Origin: Brienomyrus brachyistius
Taxonomy: Eukaryota > Chordata > Actinopteri > Osteoglossiformes > Mormyridae
Reading direction: 5' to 3'
Assembly (NCBI RefSeq): GCF_023856365.1
Contig: NW_026042445.1
Location: forward strand, 1 to 64,000
Length of the DNA: 64,000 nt
Numbering within the stretch: position 1 is the first letter of the stretch; each line of letters opens with the position of its first letter. This document shows, in pieces, positions 1-11,894 of the stretch. The notes under the pieces were generated by a model. That model was given only the letters and a program-made list of their open reading frames with translations, was not told the origin of the DNA and searched no databases. A program made the position numbers and the translations under genes.

Positions 1-290
1 CAGCTACTATAAGCAGATAGCACAGTACAGGTGCTTAATCTGTATGCTATTTCCATCCATCCATTGTCCAACACCGCTTATCCTACTGGGTCACAGGGGG
101 TCCGGAGTCTATCCCGGAATCAATGGGCACGAGGCAGGGAAGAACCCAGGATGGGGGGCCAGCCCATCACAGCTCACACTCACACACCATTCACTCACAC
201 ATGCACACCTACGGGCAATTTAGCTACTCCAATTAGCCTCAGCATGTTTTTGGACTGTGGGGGGAAACCGGAGGAAACTAGCAGCTTTGT
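1..290 (-). repeat. tRNA-headed SINE copy with duplicated flank (arm 1 of an inverted duplication)
   Basis: Positions 52-285 read, on the minus strand, as the body and GGAT-type tail of the same SINE found complete at 1289-1637. The tRNA-like head is missing. Positions 1-51 are an inverted copy of the unique sequence at 1642-1693, differing by a small indel, so this arm is a duplication of the SINE together with its flank and not an independent insertion. Short open frames across it are repeat artefacts. Confidence 0.8.
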
Positions 291-296
291 GTGGTA

Positions 297-1288
297 ATTG
301 TTTGTATTAAAAATACATTGGATCAAGTCAAATTATTTTTATGAAGAATTAACATCTAAAAGCTGCTAGTAGACCGTGGGAAAATAATTTTTCTATTTTC
401 TTGCTGCCATCTCGTGGCCAAAAGTAGGTATTGCAATTTCCATCATATGTAAGAGGGCCTGCCCATCAGAGTAATGTACATCCTGTGACATGTATTGACT
501 ATCAAGACAAACTGAAACACGGTGTATTAGGCTGTCAATGAGTACTGGACTAGGGTGAAAAACTGCCTGATAATCTACCTATTAACTAGAAGAGTACAAA
601 CTGGAGACGGATCCCCTAATACAGAGGGATTAACGTCTGTGCCACATCCAGAACCATTCAGTGTAGGAGTCTGGTGGTTCTACTGGATACTGACAAGTAC
701 CCAGCCCCTTTGTTCCCTCTGATAATCATCAGTCCTCCTCTGAATGCCTTCACCACTCTATTCCTGAATAGGTACACATTTAAATATGCTAGCAAGATCA
801 AGGTATTGGGATAACTGTTAGGTTCGCTGTTAAGAGAGTTGCAGTGAAAACCATCATACACAGTGGCCCTTTCTGGATAAGATTACCTCCCTCTGATCTA
901 ACAGGTCAAGATCAAAGCAAGGTGCATTGCAATGTCTGACACCCAGCACACTACAGCATATAAAATACAGGTATCCATCGCCTTCCGCATTTGGAACCAG
1001 GACCACTTGTTGCAAGTCAATTTGGGCGTATCTCAAGTTATACGAGAGAGGCAAGACATTAAGGACAGTATACACAGTACTGAAATAATAATGTACATAT
1101 TAAACCACAGCACTTAATAAACAGATACTGCACTTACATTTCACAAAAAAAAAATAAAGCACAGATTGCACTAAGAAATCAAAAGATGCATGTGCTAGCA
1201 AACAGTGGGAGCTGAGGAAGAAGCAGTGGTGAAATACTTTATTGTACAGTACAGTAAGTTTCTTTTTATAGAATGAAATAGCATACAG
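297..1288. other. Spacer between the inverted arms, nothing recognised
   Basis: This AT-rich stretch of about 1 kb has no splice-framed open reading frame, RNA gene or recognisable repeat. It separates the two inverted SINE-containing arms. Its last 14 bases (1275-1288) are the target duplication of the SINE that follows. Confidence 0.5.
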
Positions 1289-1637
1289 GGGGCGGCATGG
1301 TGGTGCAGTGGTTAGCACTGTTGCCTCACACCTCTGGGACCCGGGTTCGAGTCTCTGCCTGGGTCACATGGGTGTGGAGTTTGCATGTTCTCCCCATGTC
1401 GTCGTGGGGTTTCCTCCCGCAGTCCAAGAATATGCTGAGAATATGCTGAGGCTAACTGGAGTTACTAAATTGCCCGTAGGTATGCATGTATGAGTGAATA
1501 GTGTGTGAGTGTGCCCTGTGATGGGCTGGCTCCCCATCCTGGGTTGTTCCCTGCCTCGTGCCCATTGCTTCCGGGATAGGCTCCAGACCCCCCACGACCC
1601 AGTAGGATAAGCGGTTTGGACAATGGATGGATGGATG
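1289..1637 (+). repeat. Full-length tRNA-derived SINE with target duplication
   Basis: The head carries pol III box A-like and box B-like sequence (GGTTCGAGTCT near 1342), followed by a conserved body and a (GGAT)n tail. The 14-base direct repeat GAAATAGCATACAG at 1275-1288 and 1638-1651 flanks the element and proves retroposition. Other copies of this family lie at 4261, 10961 and 32615, with diverged relatives at 11895 and 63778. Confidence 0.9.
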
Positions 1638-2239
1638 GAAATAGCATACAGATCTTATAAGCACCTGTACTGTGCTATCTGCTCATAGTAGCTGTCCATT
1701 GTAGATACATCACTGTATGCATACTGTATTAAGAGCTAGACAAGGGTCATTATATGGCTTGCAGTCCTGCTCATTTTCCTGCACGCGTTACACTAAGTGA
1801 TACACCCACTAATGTCCTCTTTTATCCACTTTCGGGCATCTCTTGATCAGTGTATATTATTTACTATGGACCTTGGACATACATGCGATTGAACGCACAC
1901 ACACACTTACACTAATTACCTAATCATCCATCTGTGCAAGCAGGTAAACATTTACCATCTATGTAAGTATTGCACATTGCATAGAGAGTGTCCAATCTAT
2001 ATTAAAGGTGACTCAAAAGAAGTCAGACTTCAGTAAAGACTGTAAATTGGCAGCCATAACATAAGCCGTAAATAATTACCAAATGAGTCATCCCCTTTCG
2101 GAAACATTTATTGATATTCTTTCATAACACACAGACATGAGTTTTTTTTCAACTGTCAGCATCCTTCTCGATTGTCAGAAGCTCTGCGCTAGAGGGAGGT
2201 TTACTGGTCTTATACTCTTCTGGCACCTTGTGTGATTCC

Positions 2240-2520
2240 TGACTTGGGACATCAGTTTGGCTCCTTCTGTATGTGGTTTACATTGTATTTGTTCTTTAAA
2301 GTTGCCCCTTCAGAATTAGACAGTGTAACCAGCTTGCCACATATTGCCTGGATGACATAAGGTCCGGTAAAATCCGGTTCCGTTCTTCCTCCTTTCCGTC
2401 CCCGCTTCCTCATGTTGAACAGAAGCGCCTCATCTCCAACATGATAAACTGTGTTTTGGTACCTCTTTTGTATTCGTTTACCACATGCCTGCTTCTGTTT
2501 TTCCTGTGACTAGGAGATGT
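2240..2520 (-). pseudogene. Ty3/gypsy- or GIN-type integrase C-terminal fragment
   Basis: Minus-strand translation reads through a segment with GDEALLFNMRKRGRKGG followed by EPDFTGPYVI and a downstream YNVNH motif. This is the layout of the chromodomain-like C-terminal tail of Ty3/gypsy or GIN/Ginger integrases. No intact polyprotein surrounds it. An integrase-core remnant on the same strand at 3112-3245 is probably the same element, separated by an inserted MITE. Family-level assignment between gypsy and Ginger is uncertain. Confidence 0.65.
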
Positions 2521-2754
2521 TTTCAGCTGTTGTTGCTTATTGTCTCAACTACTTTATTTTTTTCATCAAAAAACGTGCCGTAGCTTTTCTCATCGGGAAG
2601 AATAATTGTGGAAAGCTGAAGTGGAAAAACATTCATAGCAAATTATTATTATTCACAGATCATTATAAAGAGTCATTTTCTAAAAGCATTAAGAACAATG
2701 TAATTTGCTGTTTCAAGATATGTTTTTAAATAACTACTTGTCAGTCATAAGAAA

Positions 2755-3006
2755 CTCTTCAACACACATGATCCGATCTTGCCACAAATCATTTTTAATC
2801 TCACTTTTGTTGCCAGCAGTTCAGACATTAATGGCTGTGTGTTGAGTTATTTTGAGGGGACATCAAATTTACACCATTATACAAGCTGTACACTGATTAC
2901 TTTACATTCTATCAGAGTTTCATATCTTTAACGTTGTCCCTTGAAAAGATATAATAAAATATTTACAAAAATGTGTGGGGTGTACTCACTTTTGTGAGAT
3001 ACTGTA
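2755..3006 (+). mobile_element. Non-autonomous DNA-transposon (MITE) remnant
   Basis: The segment ends in GGGGTGTACTCACTTTTGTG followed by AGATACTGTA, an end sequence shared by a widespread teleost Tc1-like non-autonomous family. It lies between the two integrase fragments at 2240-2520 and 3112-3245, consistent with insertion into that older retroelement. The other terminus is degraded. Confidence 0.5.
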
Positions 3007-3111
3007 TATTAAGGGATTGATTGTCAATAATATCAGTAATTCCTGATGTAATGTTAAAAGAATAGAGCCTGTCTCACACAGTTCTAAAACAACCTCAAAA
3101 ACAGACTTACC

Positions 3112-3245
3112 ATTTTATGTCATCATTCGTTTTCTCATCCAGGCCATTGGTTTGGGGATGATATGCAGCAGTGATCAACGGCAGAACAGGGGCTCTGAAC
3201 GCAGTATGGATTAAAAAGGAATTAACCATCTCTCTCAATATAAAA
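3112..3245 (-). pseudogene. Integrase catalytic-core remnant
   Basis: Minus-strand translation gives PVLPLITAAYHPQTNGLDEK. The AYHPQTNGL block precedes the catalytic Glu region of Ty3/gypsy- and Ginger-type DDE integrases. Only about 40 residues survive. A second copy of the flanking sequence lies near 23,020-23,170, where the motif is truncated. Confidence 0.65.
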
Positions 3246-5540
3246 TTAGGATCATTTATTCTCTACAGAGGCCCCCATAGAATAGTGCATCCATCCCCTC
3301 ACTCATGTTTAGACAGACGTAAGGCAACAGGCCAATGACATTCAGAACAGCAACAACATCAACAATTGTACAGCTAGTTTTAAAATTTAATAAAAAAGAC
3401 AAACCAATTAGGTAATATTAATGAAATTATTAAAATGTGCAGATTAATAGTCAGAAATAATTTGCGATTTTAAGAGCGGAAAGGATACATTAAAACTCAA
3501 TTACATTTATCCCTTAATAATATAAAAAGGTTTTTGAATTTTACATCATGATAAATGCGAACTATATGTGATTACTAATTACTGTTGACTAATTTCCTGT
3601 CTGGACGTTTCCCTCCTCATTGTTAAAAGTCATTATATGTCTGGGTGCCAGTCAGTGGAAGCACACAGACATGTTGGCCAGCTGTCATATTCATTCAGCA
3701 CCAGCCCATCAAGTAGAGAATTCAGCACCACGGACAGTGACCTGTGTTACAATGACATCAGGTCATTGGCTCTAAATATTTTTCTAGAAATAACTAAATG
3801 GCTCTATTGTAGAAATTTCCAGCCAGAGTCTTGTGGTGCGTTCGTTTTTCTCTCGGAACTTGGAAATTCCAAATTGGGTGACATCACATCCAACAATCTC
3901 CCGTTCAAGCTAGCACAACTCGGAACAAACATGGCTGCCTCCATGAATACGCTGCTGTGTTGTTGCTTTATATTTTAGCAGTTATGGAGTAAGATTATTA
4001 TTTCAGACAAATAAACAAGAAACAGGAACTAGTCAAACCACATTAAAAGCTTTATAAAGTATTTTAGTACATTCATAGCGATATTCTTTTTTCGAGAGGC
4101 AAACAAACTACAAACAAACCAAAAACACTAACAAGTCTGGTAAAAATCTGATATTGCATGTTAGGATACTGTTTACGGTCACAATATGGTATTCTCTAAA
4201 TCGAACACGTGCAATTACATTAATAATTACTAATAATTATAAATAATAATAATAATAAATGGGCGGTATGGTCGTGCACTGGTTAGCACTGTTGCCTCAC
4301 ACCTCTGGGACCCAGGTTCAAATCTCCGCCTGGGTCACATGTGTGTGGAGTTTGCATGTTCTCCCCATGTCGTCGTGGGGTTTCCTCCGGGTACTCCGGT
4401 TCCCCCCCACAGTCCAAAAACATGCTGAGGCTAATTGGACTTGCTAAATTGCCCGTAGGAATGCATGTGAGAGTGCATGGTGTGTGTGAGTGTGCCCTGC
4501 GATGGGCTGGCCCCCCATCCTGGGTTGTTCCCAGCCTCGTGCCCATTGCTTCCGGGATAGGCTCCGGACCCCCCGTGACCCAGTAGGATAAGCAGTTTGG
4601 AAAATGGATGGATGGGATAATAATAAATTTAACAAAATAAACATTTTTAAGGATTTGTAAAATAGAATTAATGTTGAGTGTGTAAGCCGCCATGTTGAAA
4701 TTACGTCACAGGGGCAACTCGGACAAGAAGATTCTGTCAGACATTAACGTCATAAAAGAGGCGTTTCTAATGGGAAGTGATGTTTTTCGTGACGTTTTTG
4801 TCCGAGTTGGAGTGAAATAATCAAACGCAGCATGTGTTCCTATTTGAAGAGAATATTCTATTTTTATTCTAAGGAACTACAGAAAATCAGCTCTGCATGT
4901 GATCTCCCCTTTACTGCTCGAGCAGGGCACACGCACATCAACAAGTGTCAAGGCAGCAAGTGCATGCAAACAACTTCTCAGGACGGTTACAGTATAGGAC
5001 CTTCAGAAAGAGCCAGACTGCGGCGTCATTCAGAGATTCCATTGTCTAAGGCTTGCACTAAAACATTACAGCATATTTAAACAAAGTAGCATGGCACCTG
5101 TGTCAGAATCCCTCCCTGCCTTGTTCTGTTCTCTCTTTGTTGTCCCCATTTAGCCAGCACATGTCACTGGCCATCCTGACTCCTCTTTTGATTGTGGGTT
5201 TTAAGGATATCAGTGGGTCTGTGTTTTCATAATTGTCCCCCAGGCCACCATGCTGCTCAGCCCTTGATTCCAACTACAGTTGCAATCAGGTGGTTCTCAA
5301 TCTACTAGGACTGTATAACAGGATTGGCCACCTGTTCTACCTTTACTCGTTCAGCCGCATTCATGAGTCTGGCCTATAGGTTATTCAAATTTTGTCCTGC
5401 CAAATTTACCGGACAGGAGGTGGACACTGCAAATGAATGTGTGAATACTCCAATACCTACATCTTTACAAGTTACCTGAAGTGGTTTGGTAAATGATTGT
5501 GAGGTTGGAAGTCCTTCTTGATGTCTGTTTGCAGCTCATC
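3165..5540 (-). repeat. Dispersed retroelement-derived repeat, copy A
   Basis: Blocks at about 3170-3330, 3620-3835 and 4830-5540 are homologous to direct copy B (23,010-23,830) and inverted copy C (26,210-27,170). Copy A is enlarged by sequence at 3836-4829 that includes the SINE at 4261-4616. The minus-strand order gag-like (5485-5840) then integrase (3245-2240) suggests a gypsy-type element that has lost most of pol. The 113-codon plus frame at 3637-3978 overlaps this repeat and is not treated as a gene. Confidence 0.6.
4261..4616 (+). repeat. tRNA-derived SINE, full length
   Basis: Same family as 1289-1637: tRNA-like head, conserved body and GGAT tail. It is flanked by the AT-rich direct repeat ATAATAATAAAT (4249-4260 and about 4617-4628). 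It is inserted within repeat copy A. Confidence 0.85.
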
Positions 5541-5840
5541 CACCAGCAACTGCACGAGTTGTCGCTCCCAGAGGGAATCCCACTCTCGGTCCGCTGGAGG
5601 GTCCATCTCACTGTAGCTGGAGTATGTTTCCAATCAGTCACTTGGCGTGGGGCTCACAGAATTTACCAGGCTCCTGTTTAATCTGACGCACCTTAGTCCA
5701 GTCCATGCATCTGGGGAACTTCTCTGAAAATCTCTGGCAGATTCTTTGCAGCTATACTTGATATTGGGTACTTGCCGCAACTAAGTAATGGGTTGTTGAA
5801 TCAAAGTCCCGTTCCATGTCAAAAATAACCCCATTTTAGG
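5485..5840 (-). pseudogene. Retroelement gag-like fragment
   Basis: Minus-strand translation shows ICQRFSEKFPRCMDWTKV followed by RQIKQEPGKF, a layout like retroelement Gag capsid regions (a tryptophan followed by a Lys/Arg-rich QxxGE/P segment). Stops and frame changes break it. A related DELQTDIKK-type segment lies near 26,210-26,275 in the opposite orientation, so it belongs to the A/B/C repeat family. Confidence 0.45.
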
Positions 5841-6109
5841 GTTTTGTTAAACAACTGGTCTAATTTGGATGCAGAGGTTCTGCACGGAAGGCCCAGTCTC
5901 TGAAGGGCTGTGGCATAGCGAGGCCTGTTCTGCCTGGAATCCGGCAGGTCACTGGCAACATCCCCCAACTCCTTCATCTATAAGGTCGGGAAACCAGAAC
6001 GTTTACTCCCCCTTATGGATAAGGACATACCAACGTTGGGGCAACTCCTGCTGCCTGAGTCTTCAACCAAGTCCAAAACAAAAGTATACAATGTTAGGAA
6101 GGGTAATTC

Positions 6110-7680
6110 AATGGTATGAGACTGAAACTAGAAACTGTAAATCGGATGGAGTTAAATAGCAATACTGTGGAAGAGGCATGGGAATTTTTTAAAAGCACAT
6201 TGTTGCAAGTGCAAAAGAACTTCATACCCGTTTCCAGAAAAACTAAATCTAGGAAACTGCAACCAAGCTGGTGTCATGACCTGCTTGTACGATCCTCGTG
6301 TGTGCCACGCCCCCTCATTAACCATGTGTGCTGCCCCGATTGTAACCAGCTGTTTTCTGTCAGTTTGAGTAGTCCTGTGTATTTAGTCCACATTCAAGTC
6401 TGTTTCCCCAGTCCTGTCATTGAAATCTCTCGCTGTTGGTACCTGTTTTCATCAATAAACCCTCATTCCCGACTCTCCGTTTCCCGGATCCTTGATTCCT
6501 CGCTTCCTGCCTGTTCGTCCAGCACGCGATGTCACAGGTGGTTTACTACGAAAATTAAGAATAAAGTCAGGAGCAAAAGGGCTTTCTTCCACAAATGGAA
6601 ATTAACTAATGATTTCAAAATAAAGCAGGAGTATCTACGTCTACAGGTTTAGTTAATAACAGTTATAAGGATGACGTTAAAAGTTTCTTCCAATATTTTA
6701 ACTCCGAAAGAGCTCTAAAAGCTGAAAATCACTCATTTGCAGGATAGTAAGGGCCTTATAATTGAAAATGAAATTGATATAAATGAGTTTAATGATTATT
6801 TTACAATGGCTGTTCACAGTAGAATAGCTTACCACCATTTAGTACAAATACAACGATGTCTATGACCAATATATGTATAACTGAGGCTGATGTGGTACAA
6901 AGCCTAGCTAAGCTCAAATAAATAAATCGCAAGGCCCTGATGGCATCTTATCTATAGTTTTAAAAGAGATGAGGGGTATTATTAGCCAACCTTTAACTTT
7001 ACTATTCCAGAAATCATTATCTGCTGGTGTGGTATCTTCTGATTGATGTTAGATCATGTCTCATGTCCAGAGAGGCTACAACAGGATCTGGATTTAATTA
7101 GCGACTGGGCTCATACGTGGCAGATGAAATTTAACATAGATAAATATAAGGTAATCCATGCAGGGAGCAGAAATATAGTAAATATAGTAAAGTACAGATA
7201 TTTTATGGGTTCCACTGAAATAAAGGTAGCTGATTACGAGAAAGATCTCGGTGTGTATGTTGATACTTCCATGTCCCACTCTTGCCAGTGTGGGGAAGCA
7301 TTAAAAAAAGGCAAAAGGATGTTGGATTAAACTCCACACACCTAGAGATGTAAGTCAAGAGAAGTGATGCTACGATTATATAATTCCTTGGTAAGATCCC
7401 ACCTAGAATACTGTGTGCAGGTTTGGTCACCATACCTTCAGAAGGACATTGCTGCCTTGGAAAAGGTGCAACGTAGGATGACTAGAATGATTCCTGCACT
7501 TAGAGGAATGTCTTATGAGGAGAGGTTCGCTGAGCTGAATCTGTTTAGCCTCAAGCAAAGGAGACTATGGGGGGACATGATCCAGGTATATAAGATTCTA
7601 ACAGGTCGGGATGCTGTTCAGCCAAATGACCATTTCAATATTAATTTAAAATACTAGAACTCGTGGCCATAGTGGAAATT
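6110..7680 (+). pseudogene. CR1-like non-LTR retrotransposon ORF2 relic
   Basis: Plus-strand pieces align in order with a CR1/L2/Rex-type reverse transcriptase ORF. There is a linker (VEEAWEFFKSTLLQ near 6165), a segment after a solo LTR (KNKVRSKRAFFHKWK near 6560), the RT block KSQGPDGILS near 6920, then WQMKFNIDKYKVIHAG near 7120. The C-terminal block SLVRSHLEYCVQVWSPYLQK lies near 7390-7445, followed by LEKVQRRMTRMIP. Between about 7030 and 7045 the catalytic YADD region is deleted. Stops and frameshifts are frequent, so the copy is dead. Confidence 0.8.
6272..6537 (+). mobile_element. Solo LTR inside the CR1-like LINE
   Basis: The element begins TGTCATGACC and ends GATGTCACA, with a TATTTAG box and a CAATAAA poly(A) signal (near 6453) in LTR order. 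The flanking LINE frame resumes after it (PSW before, WFTTK after), so it is an insertion into the LINE. Its first 60 bases closely match the minus-strand start of the LTRs at 15,458 and 18,327, including the shared block GTGTGTGCCACGCCCCCT, so it is the same LTR family. The flanking 5-mers GCTGG and GGTGG are only a partial target duplication. Confidence 0.75.
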
Positions 7681-7719
7681 AGCTGGAGAACATTTAAAAA
7701 TGAATCTGAGGAAGCACTT

Positions 7720-10494
7720 CAATTCAATTCAATTTTATTTATATAGCGCTTTTAACGACATGCATTGTCACAAAGCACTTTACATTTAACCGGCCAGAAC
7801 CCCACCAAGCAAGCCTGAGGCGACAGTGGCAAGGAAACTCCCTCTAGCAGGAAGAAACCTTGAGTGGAACCTAGACTCAGAAGGGGACCCCATCCTCCTC
7901 TGGGCGACCAAGGAGCATGAAACTGCATTTACATTGACATTCATTAGAGTTCATATAGTTATAAAGTCCCAGTTGGTTTCATGTAGTTATATCCAGGAGT
8001 CCAGGTGCGGGTTCACACGGTGTAGTCGGCTCGGTATCAGCTCGAAAAAGAGAAGATGGAGAAGAGTTATTGCCCTACACCTAACCGGCAGGACTAAAGC
8101 AACTATGACAGCCTGCCTAAAAGAGTGACCTGGAAGGAAGCACAGGCATGAGGGTTTACAGAGGTTTTGGCGTCAAGCCACCTCCCATCCACAGCTTAAG
8201 TGATCGGCGAGAGTGGCAGGACGACAGCACCAATCCCCCCTTTCCCCTTCAATCTCAAATAACTATGAACCTCCAGATTTCCCATTCACCTTAGAAAAGA
8301 AGATTTAACTATCCAAAAGACTGGCGAAAGAGGTACATCTTAAGCCTTGACTTAAAAGCAGAGATTGTGTCTGAGTTCCGAACACTAATAGGAAGTTTAT
8401 TCCATAGCTGTGGTGCTTTATGAGCAAATGCTCTTCCCCCAAAGGTAATGTTCTTTATTCTGGGTACGGATAGAATACCTCCATCTCGTCATCTAAGTGT
8501 ATGATTCGGAACGCAAATGAGGTCACTCACATACTGCGGTGCAAGACCATTTACAGCTTTATAGGTTAAGAGCAGTGTTTTGTAGTCAACACGAAATCTA
8601 ACTGGCAGCCAGTGCAGTGAAGATAAAATTGGGGTAATATGATTATATGTTTTAGTTTAACTATTGCTAGTAGCGGTTCAATCAATGCTGGGAGCATCGC
8701 TGAATAATTTTGATGGAACAGGGTCTAGCATACAAGTAGATGAATTTGAAGATAAAATTAAGTACATCAGTTCTGACTGGTTAACCAATATTCAATATTC
8801 AAAATGTTCTGTTTAATTGAGCATATTTTTGGTCAAAAAGTTTCATAAAGTCGTCACTGGAAAATAACCAGTGGTCTGGTTATTAGTCAGCTTGGACACC
8901 ATAGTAAATAGGAATCTAGGATTATTTTTGTTTATTTCAATTAGTTCTGATAGATACTAGATGATTTGGCGGCACTAAGAGCCTTTTTGTAGCTACCCAT
9001 AGCCTCTTTCCATGCTAGTTCGAACACCACTAGTTTAGTATGATGCCACTTACATTCTGTAAGGACATAAAACTTATAGGTCCTGCAGGCCCCAACTCTG
9101 ATCAGCCTGCATCAGTCTATTTCAGAGCTCCGCTGGCCCAGGCAAGACTGGACTCAACTCGTCAAACCACCCCTTTTAAGGAAGGCAAAGGCCTGCCGGC
9201 TCCTGAGAGACTGGATAGGAATAACTGGAGCAGCACAGAAAAAGCAAGACCTTTCACCCCCGGAGTGACCAGAGTTCCACAATCAATCCACAGCAACAAC
9301 AGCTGTCAGCCTCCAGACACAGACACCTTTTCCACTATAAACAGGATAACTCAGCACACATAGATGTTAGGGACAAATACACGCATGTTTGGTCTCGTTT
9401 GAATAGGCATGAGACGAGGAGTATTATACTCTCAGATTTAAGGCAGTATAGCTTTTCCTAAGAGAAATACAGAAACTTCGGCTCAACCCACCAAACTGAG
9501 AGAGATTCTCTCATGGTAGAACAAGGGAATTACAACCACCCCCTAAAGTGATCTGATTGGCTGGGGACTTGAGAACCAAGGTCAGCAATGCCCCTAAAAT
9601 TAACCATTGACCGAAATTAGTCAGTCTTCAGAAACATGCCATCACCTGGTCTGGATACTTAAGGAAGGGCTTCAGAAGTAGTCGGGGAGTCACTCTGTAA
9701 TCAGAGCTCCCGCAGAGAACTGGGTGAAAGTCTATCTGTAGTCAGATACTTTCCACAGAACTTTGTTCACTCTCAGCTGAGGAATGTGATTGTTTAATAT
9801 TGTATTTGTCCAAATGTATTTACAAGTATGTGTCCACATGTCAATAATTGTATATTGTAGTATTTTTAATAAATGTTGTTTCGATTACTTTATGACTGTC
9901 TGATTTGCTAACTTCTTCATAAACTTTCCAGATTGGACTTCTATCCTTATTAGGACTATGGTGGTAAATACTATCTTGCAGCCTCTGGGTTAAATCCCAT
10001 TTATTTATCCGGGTCCCAAACTTGACTGCCCAAGTTAAGTTAGGTGGATACCAAAACTACACCTCTGGAGTTCGCACACGCTGATGACAGGTACCGGTCT
10101 ACCCTCTGAGGGGCGTACACACTATGTTCCTAGGCACCGGGCATAGTCCCTGAGACGCTCACATGGTAAGACAATGGGTGGCATCGGCGGAGGCCCAAAG
10201 TAAACCTCGTACAACCTTTTTTATTTTTAACTGAGCAATTTTCTCTAGTGGAATTAAGCATAGATGCTAAATAATCCGTAATGCTATCAAGTTCAGCAGA
10301 ATTCGACATTAGTTTGGTTGAAAACGATAGCTCAGGGAGGTTATCGATAAAGTTACTTGCTGTATTTGACGTGATTGTACGTTTGGCATATAGAAGCGAG
10401 TCGGGGGGCTAATATTTTGAGCAAGGGAAATATTGAACGCAATAAGATGATGGTCAGAGATAATACTGGACTGAGGCAGTAGAGTTGAATACAT
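7720..10494 (-). pseudogene. L2-like LINE relic, deleted and interrupted
   Basis: Minus strand, 5' to 3': an endonuclease end (SIISDHHLIAFNISLAQN, 10,309-10,494), a linker (VFELAWKEAMGSYKKAL, about 8960-9045), an RT-start piece (MLDPVPSK, about 8725), and an RT C-terminal block at 8640-8280. That block contains ILSSLHWLPVRFRVDYKTLL and GGRAFAHKAPQLWNKLP. A 3' UTR with the familiar teleost block near 7735-7915 ends in an AATTG-repeat tail at 7720-7745. The catalytic RT core is missing between about 8690 and 8640, and a foreign insertion occupies about 9050-10,205. The plus-strand frame at 7826-8128 is noncoding. Confidence 0.75.
9050..10205 (+). mobile_element. LTR-like insertion within the L2 LINE
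   Basis: About 1.15 kb of unrelated sequence separates the endonuclease and linker parts of the L2 LINE. It contains a promoter-like GATACTTAAGG near 9655 and a poly(A) signal-like AATAAATGTTG at 9868-9878, the order seen in LTRs. No paired repeat or exact boundary was identified, so solo LTR is an inference. The 107-codon frame at 9040-9363 has no recognised product. Confidence 0.4.
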
Positions 10495-10499
10495 GATAT

Positions 10500-10760
10500 G
10501 AAGACAACTGGATCACAACTGGATCACGGGGGAATCATAAGCAGGGAAGAACACACAGGCAAACAGCAGCAGCAACATTAAAGGCAGGACTGAGAAGCAC
10601 ATTTATACAAGGCTAAGCAGGGAGCAAACTAGAGGCACCTGAAATGAGTAACACAAGGGCAGGAAGGAGAGGTAAAACAAACGCGGAACAGGCATGGCAC
10701 GTTATACCACACTAGGGAGGAAACGGGAGGTTCAGGAGGGCAGGGTGTGGCAGGGATCCG
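10500..10760 (-). repeat. Degraded LTR-like sequence
   Basis: The purine-rich plus strand with a CATTTATACAAGG-type block loosely resembles the organisation of the 15,458 LTR read in the same orientation. Similarity is weak by eye and no flanking duplication is visible. Confidence 0.25.
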
Positions 10761-10960
10761 TTTCAAAATTTAATTTTGGCTTGTACAAACCTTGGTAAAA
10801 GCTGCAAAAGATCGATCAACCACTTTCTGAGCTATTGTCTTAACAAACAAAGCATCTGTTGGGGTGGCGGTGTCTGGGGAATACCATGTGTAATACACCT
10901 TGTGAAGATTTATATGTAAAACAAAATATTTTTTGATTCTATCACACATATAGAAATTAT

Positions 10961-11315
10961 CCATCCATCCATTTTCCAAACCGCTTATCCTATTGGGTCG
11001 CGGGGGGTCCGGAGCCTATCCCAGAATCAATGGGCACGAGGCAGGGAACAACCCAGGATGGGGGGCCAGCCCATCGCAGGGCACACTCACACACCATCCA
11101 CTCACACACACACACCTACGGGCAATTCAGCAACTCCAATTAGCCCCAGCATGTTTTTGGACTGTGGGGGGAAACCGGAGTACCCAGAGGAAACCCCACA
11201 ACGACATGGGGAGAACATGCAAACTCCACAGACATGTGACCCAGGCGGAGACACGAACCCGGGTCCCAGAGGTGTGAGGCGACAGTGCTAACCACTGCAC
11301 CACCATGCCGCCCCT
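10961..11315 (-). repeat. tRNA-derived SINE, full length, minus orientation
   Basis: Complete copy of the 1289 family, tail first (CCATCCATCC) and tRNA-like head last. The 12-base direct repeat TATAGAAATTAT flanks it at 10,949-10,960 and 11,316-11,327. The two plus-strand frames inside it are artefacts. Confidence 0.9.
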
Positions 11316-11329
11316 TATAGAAATTATTC

Positions 11330-11894
11330 TAGGTTTAAATAGTAATTTAGCTGAGTAACTAGGCTGAAATTCTAGATAGTTGCAATTTTAAGAATTATTA
11401 CTATTATTCACAGCTTTTAAGCATGCAGTTGGATGACGGATGGATGGATATTCAGCCACCAGAAATGCCAATTGTTGTTAAGAGGATCAAAGTCTGCAAA
11501 GTAGTATGCAGGGTTTAAGGCCAGAACACAGCATACTCTCCGACAGAAAGCATAAAGTTCACTGGGGGAATTTCTGTGGCCACTGCCTGAACAGCATGTG
11601 TGGAGAATGTTTATGAGGGTCGAGCCATGCAGAGCTGCTGGCCCTGGCATGTAATGATGAATCACAAATCAGTTAAAAATCGGTGCAAATGCATGAAGAT
11701 TTAAACCGGCTGATGTGGAAAATGAATCACTATTGTAGGAGTACTTCACAGTACTTTAACAGAAAAACTGGTGTAATATTACATTTGATTTCACAATGTG
11801 AGTTTGACGTCAGATGTCACTGCGTATCACGTCGACATCGTACGTCAGTTTTTGGTTTTGAGCGAACGCGAGATGATGAATGAATTTGAAACTG
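11330..11894. other. Intergenic sequence, nothing recognised
   Basis: Unique-looking sequence without a supported exon, RNA or repeat. Short frames on both strands have no family signature. Confidence 0.4.

Noticed and set aside
3637..3978. 113-codon frame that recurs at 23,413
   Set aside because: The recurrence is explained by repeat copies A and B. The frame differs by indels and has no family motif.
4259..4693. Frames of 60-136 codons at 4.3-4.7 kb, and similar ones at 1.3, 11.0 and 32.8 kb
   Set aside because: They recur in every copy of the same SINE on both strands and reflect its consensus, not proteins.
10770..10979. 69-codon minus-strand frame between LTR-like sequence and a SINE
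   Set aside because: No motif, no splice structure, and its start lies in the SINE tail.
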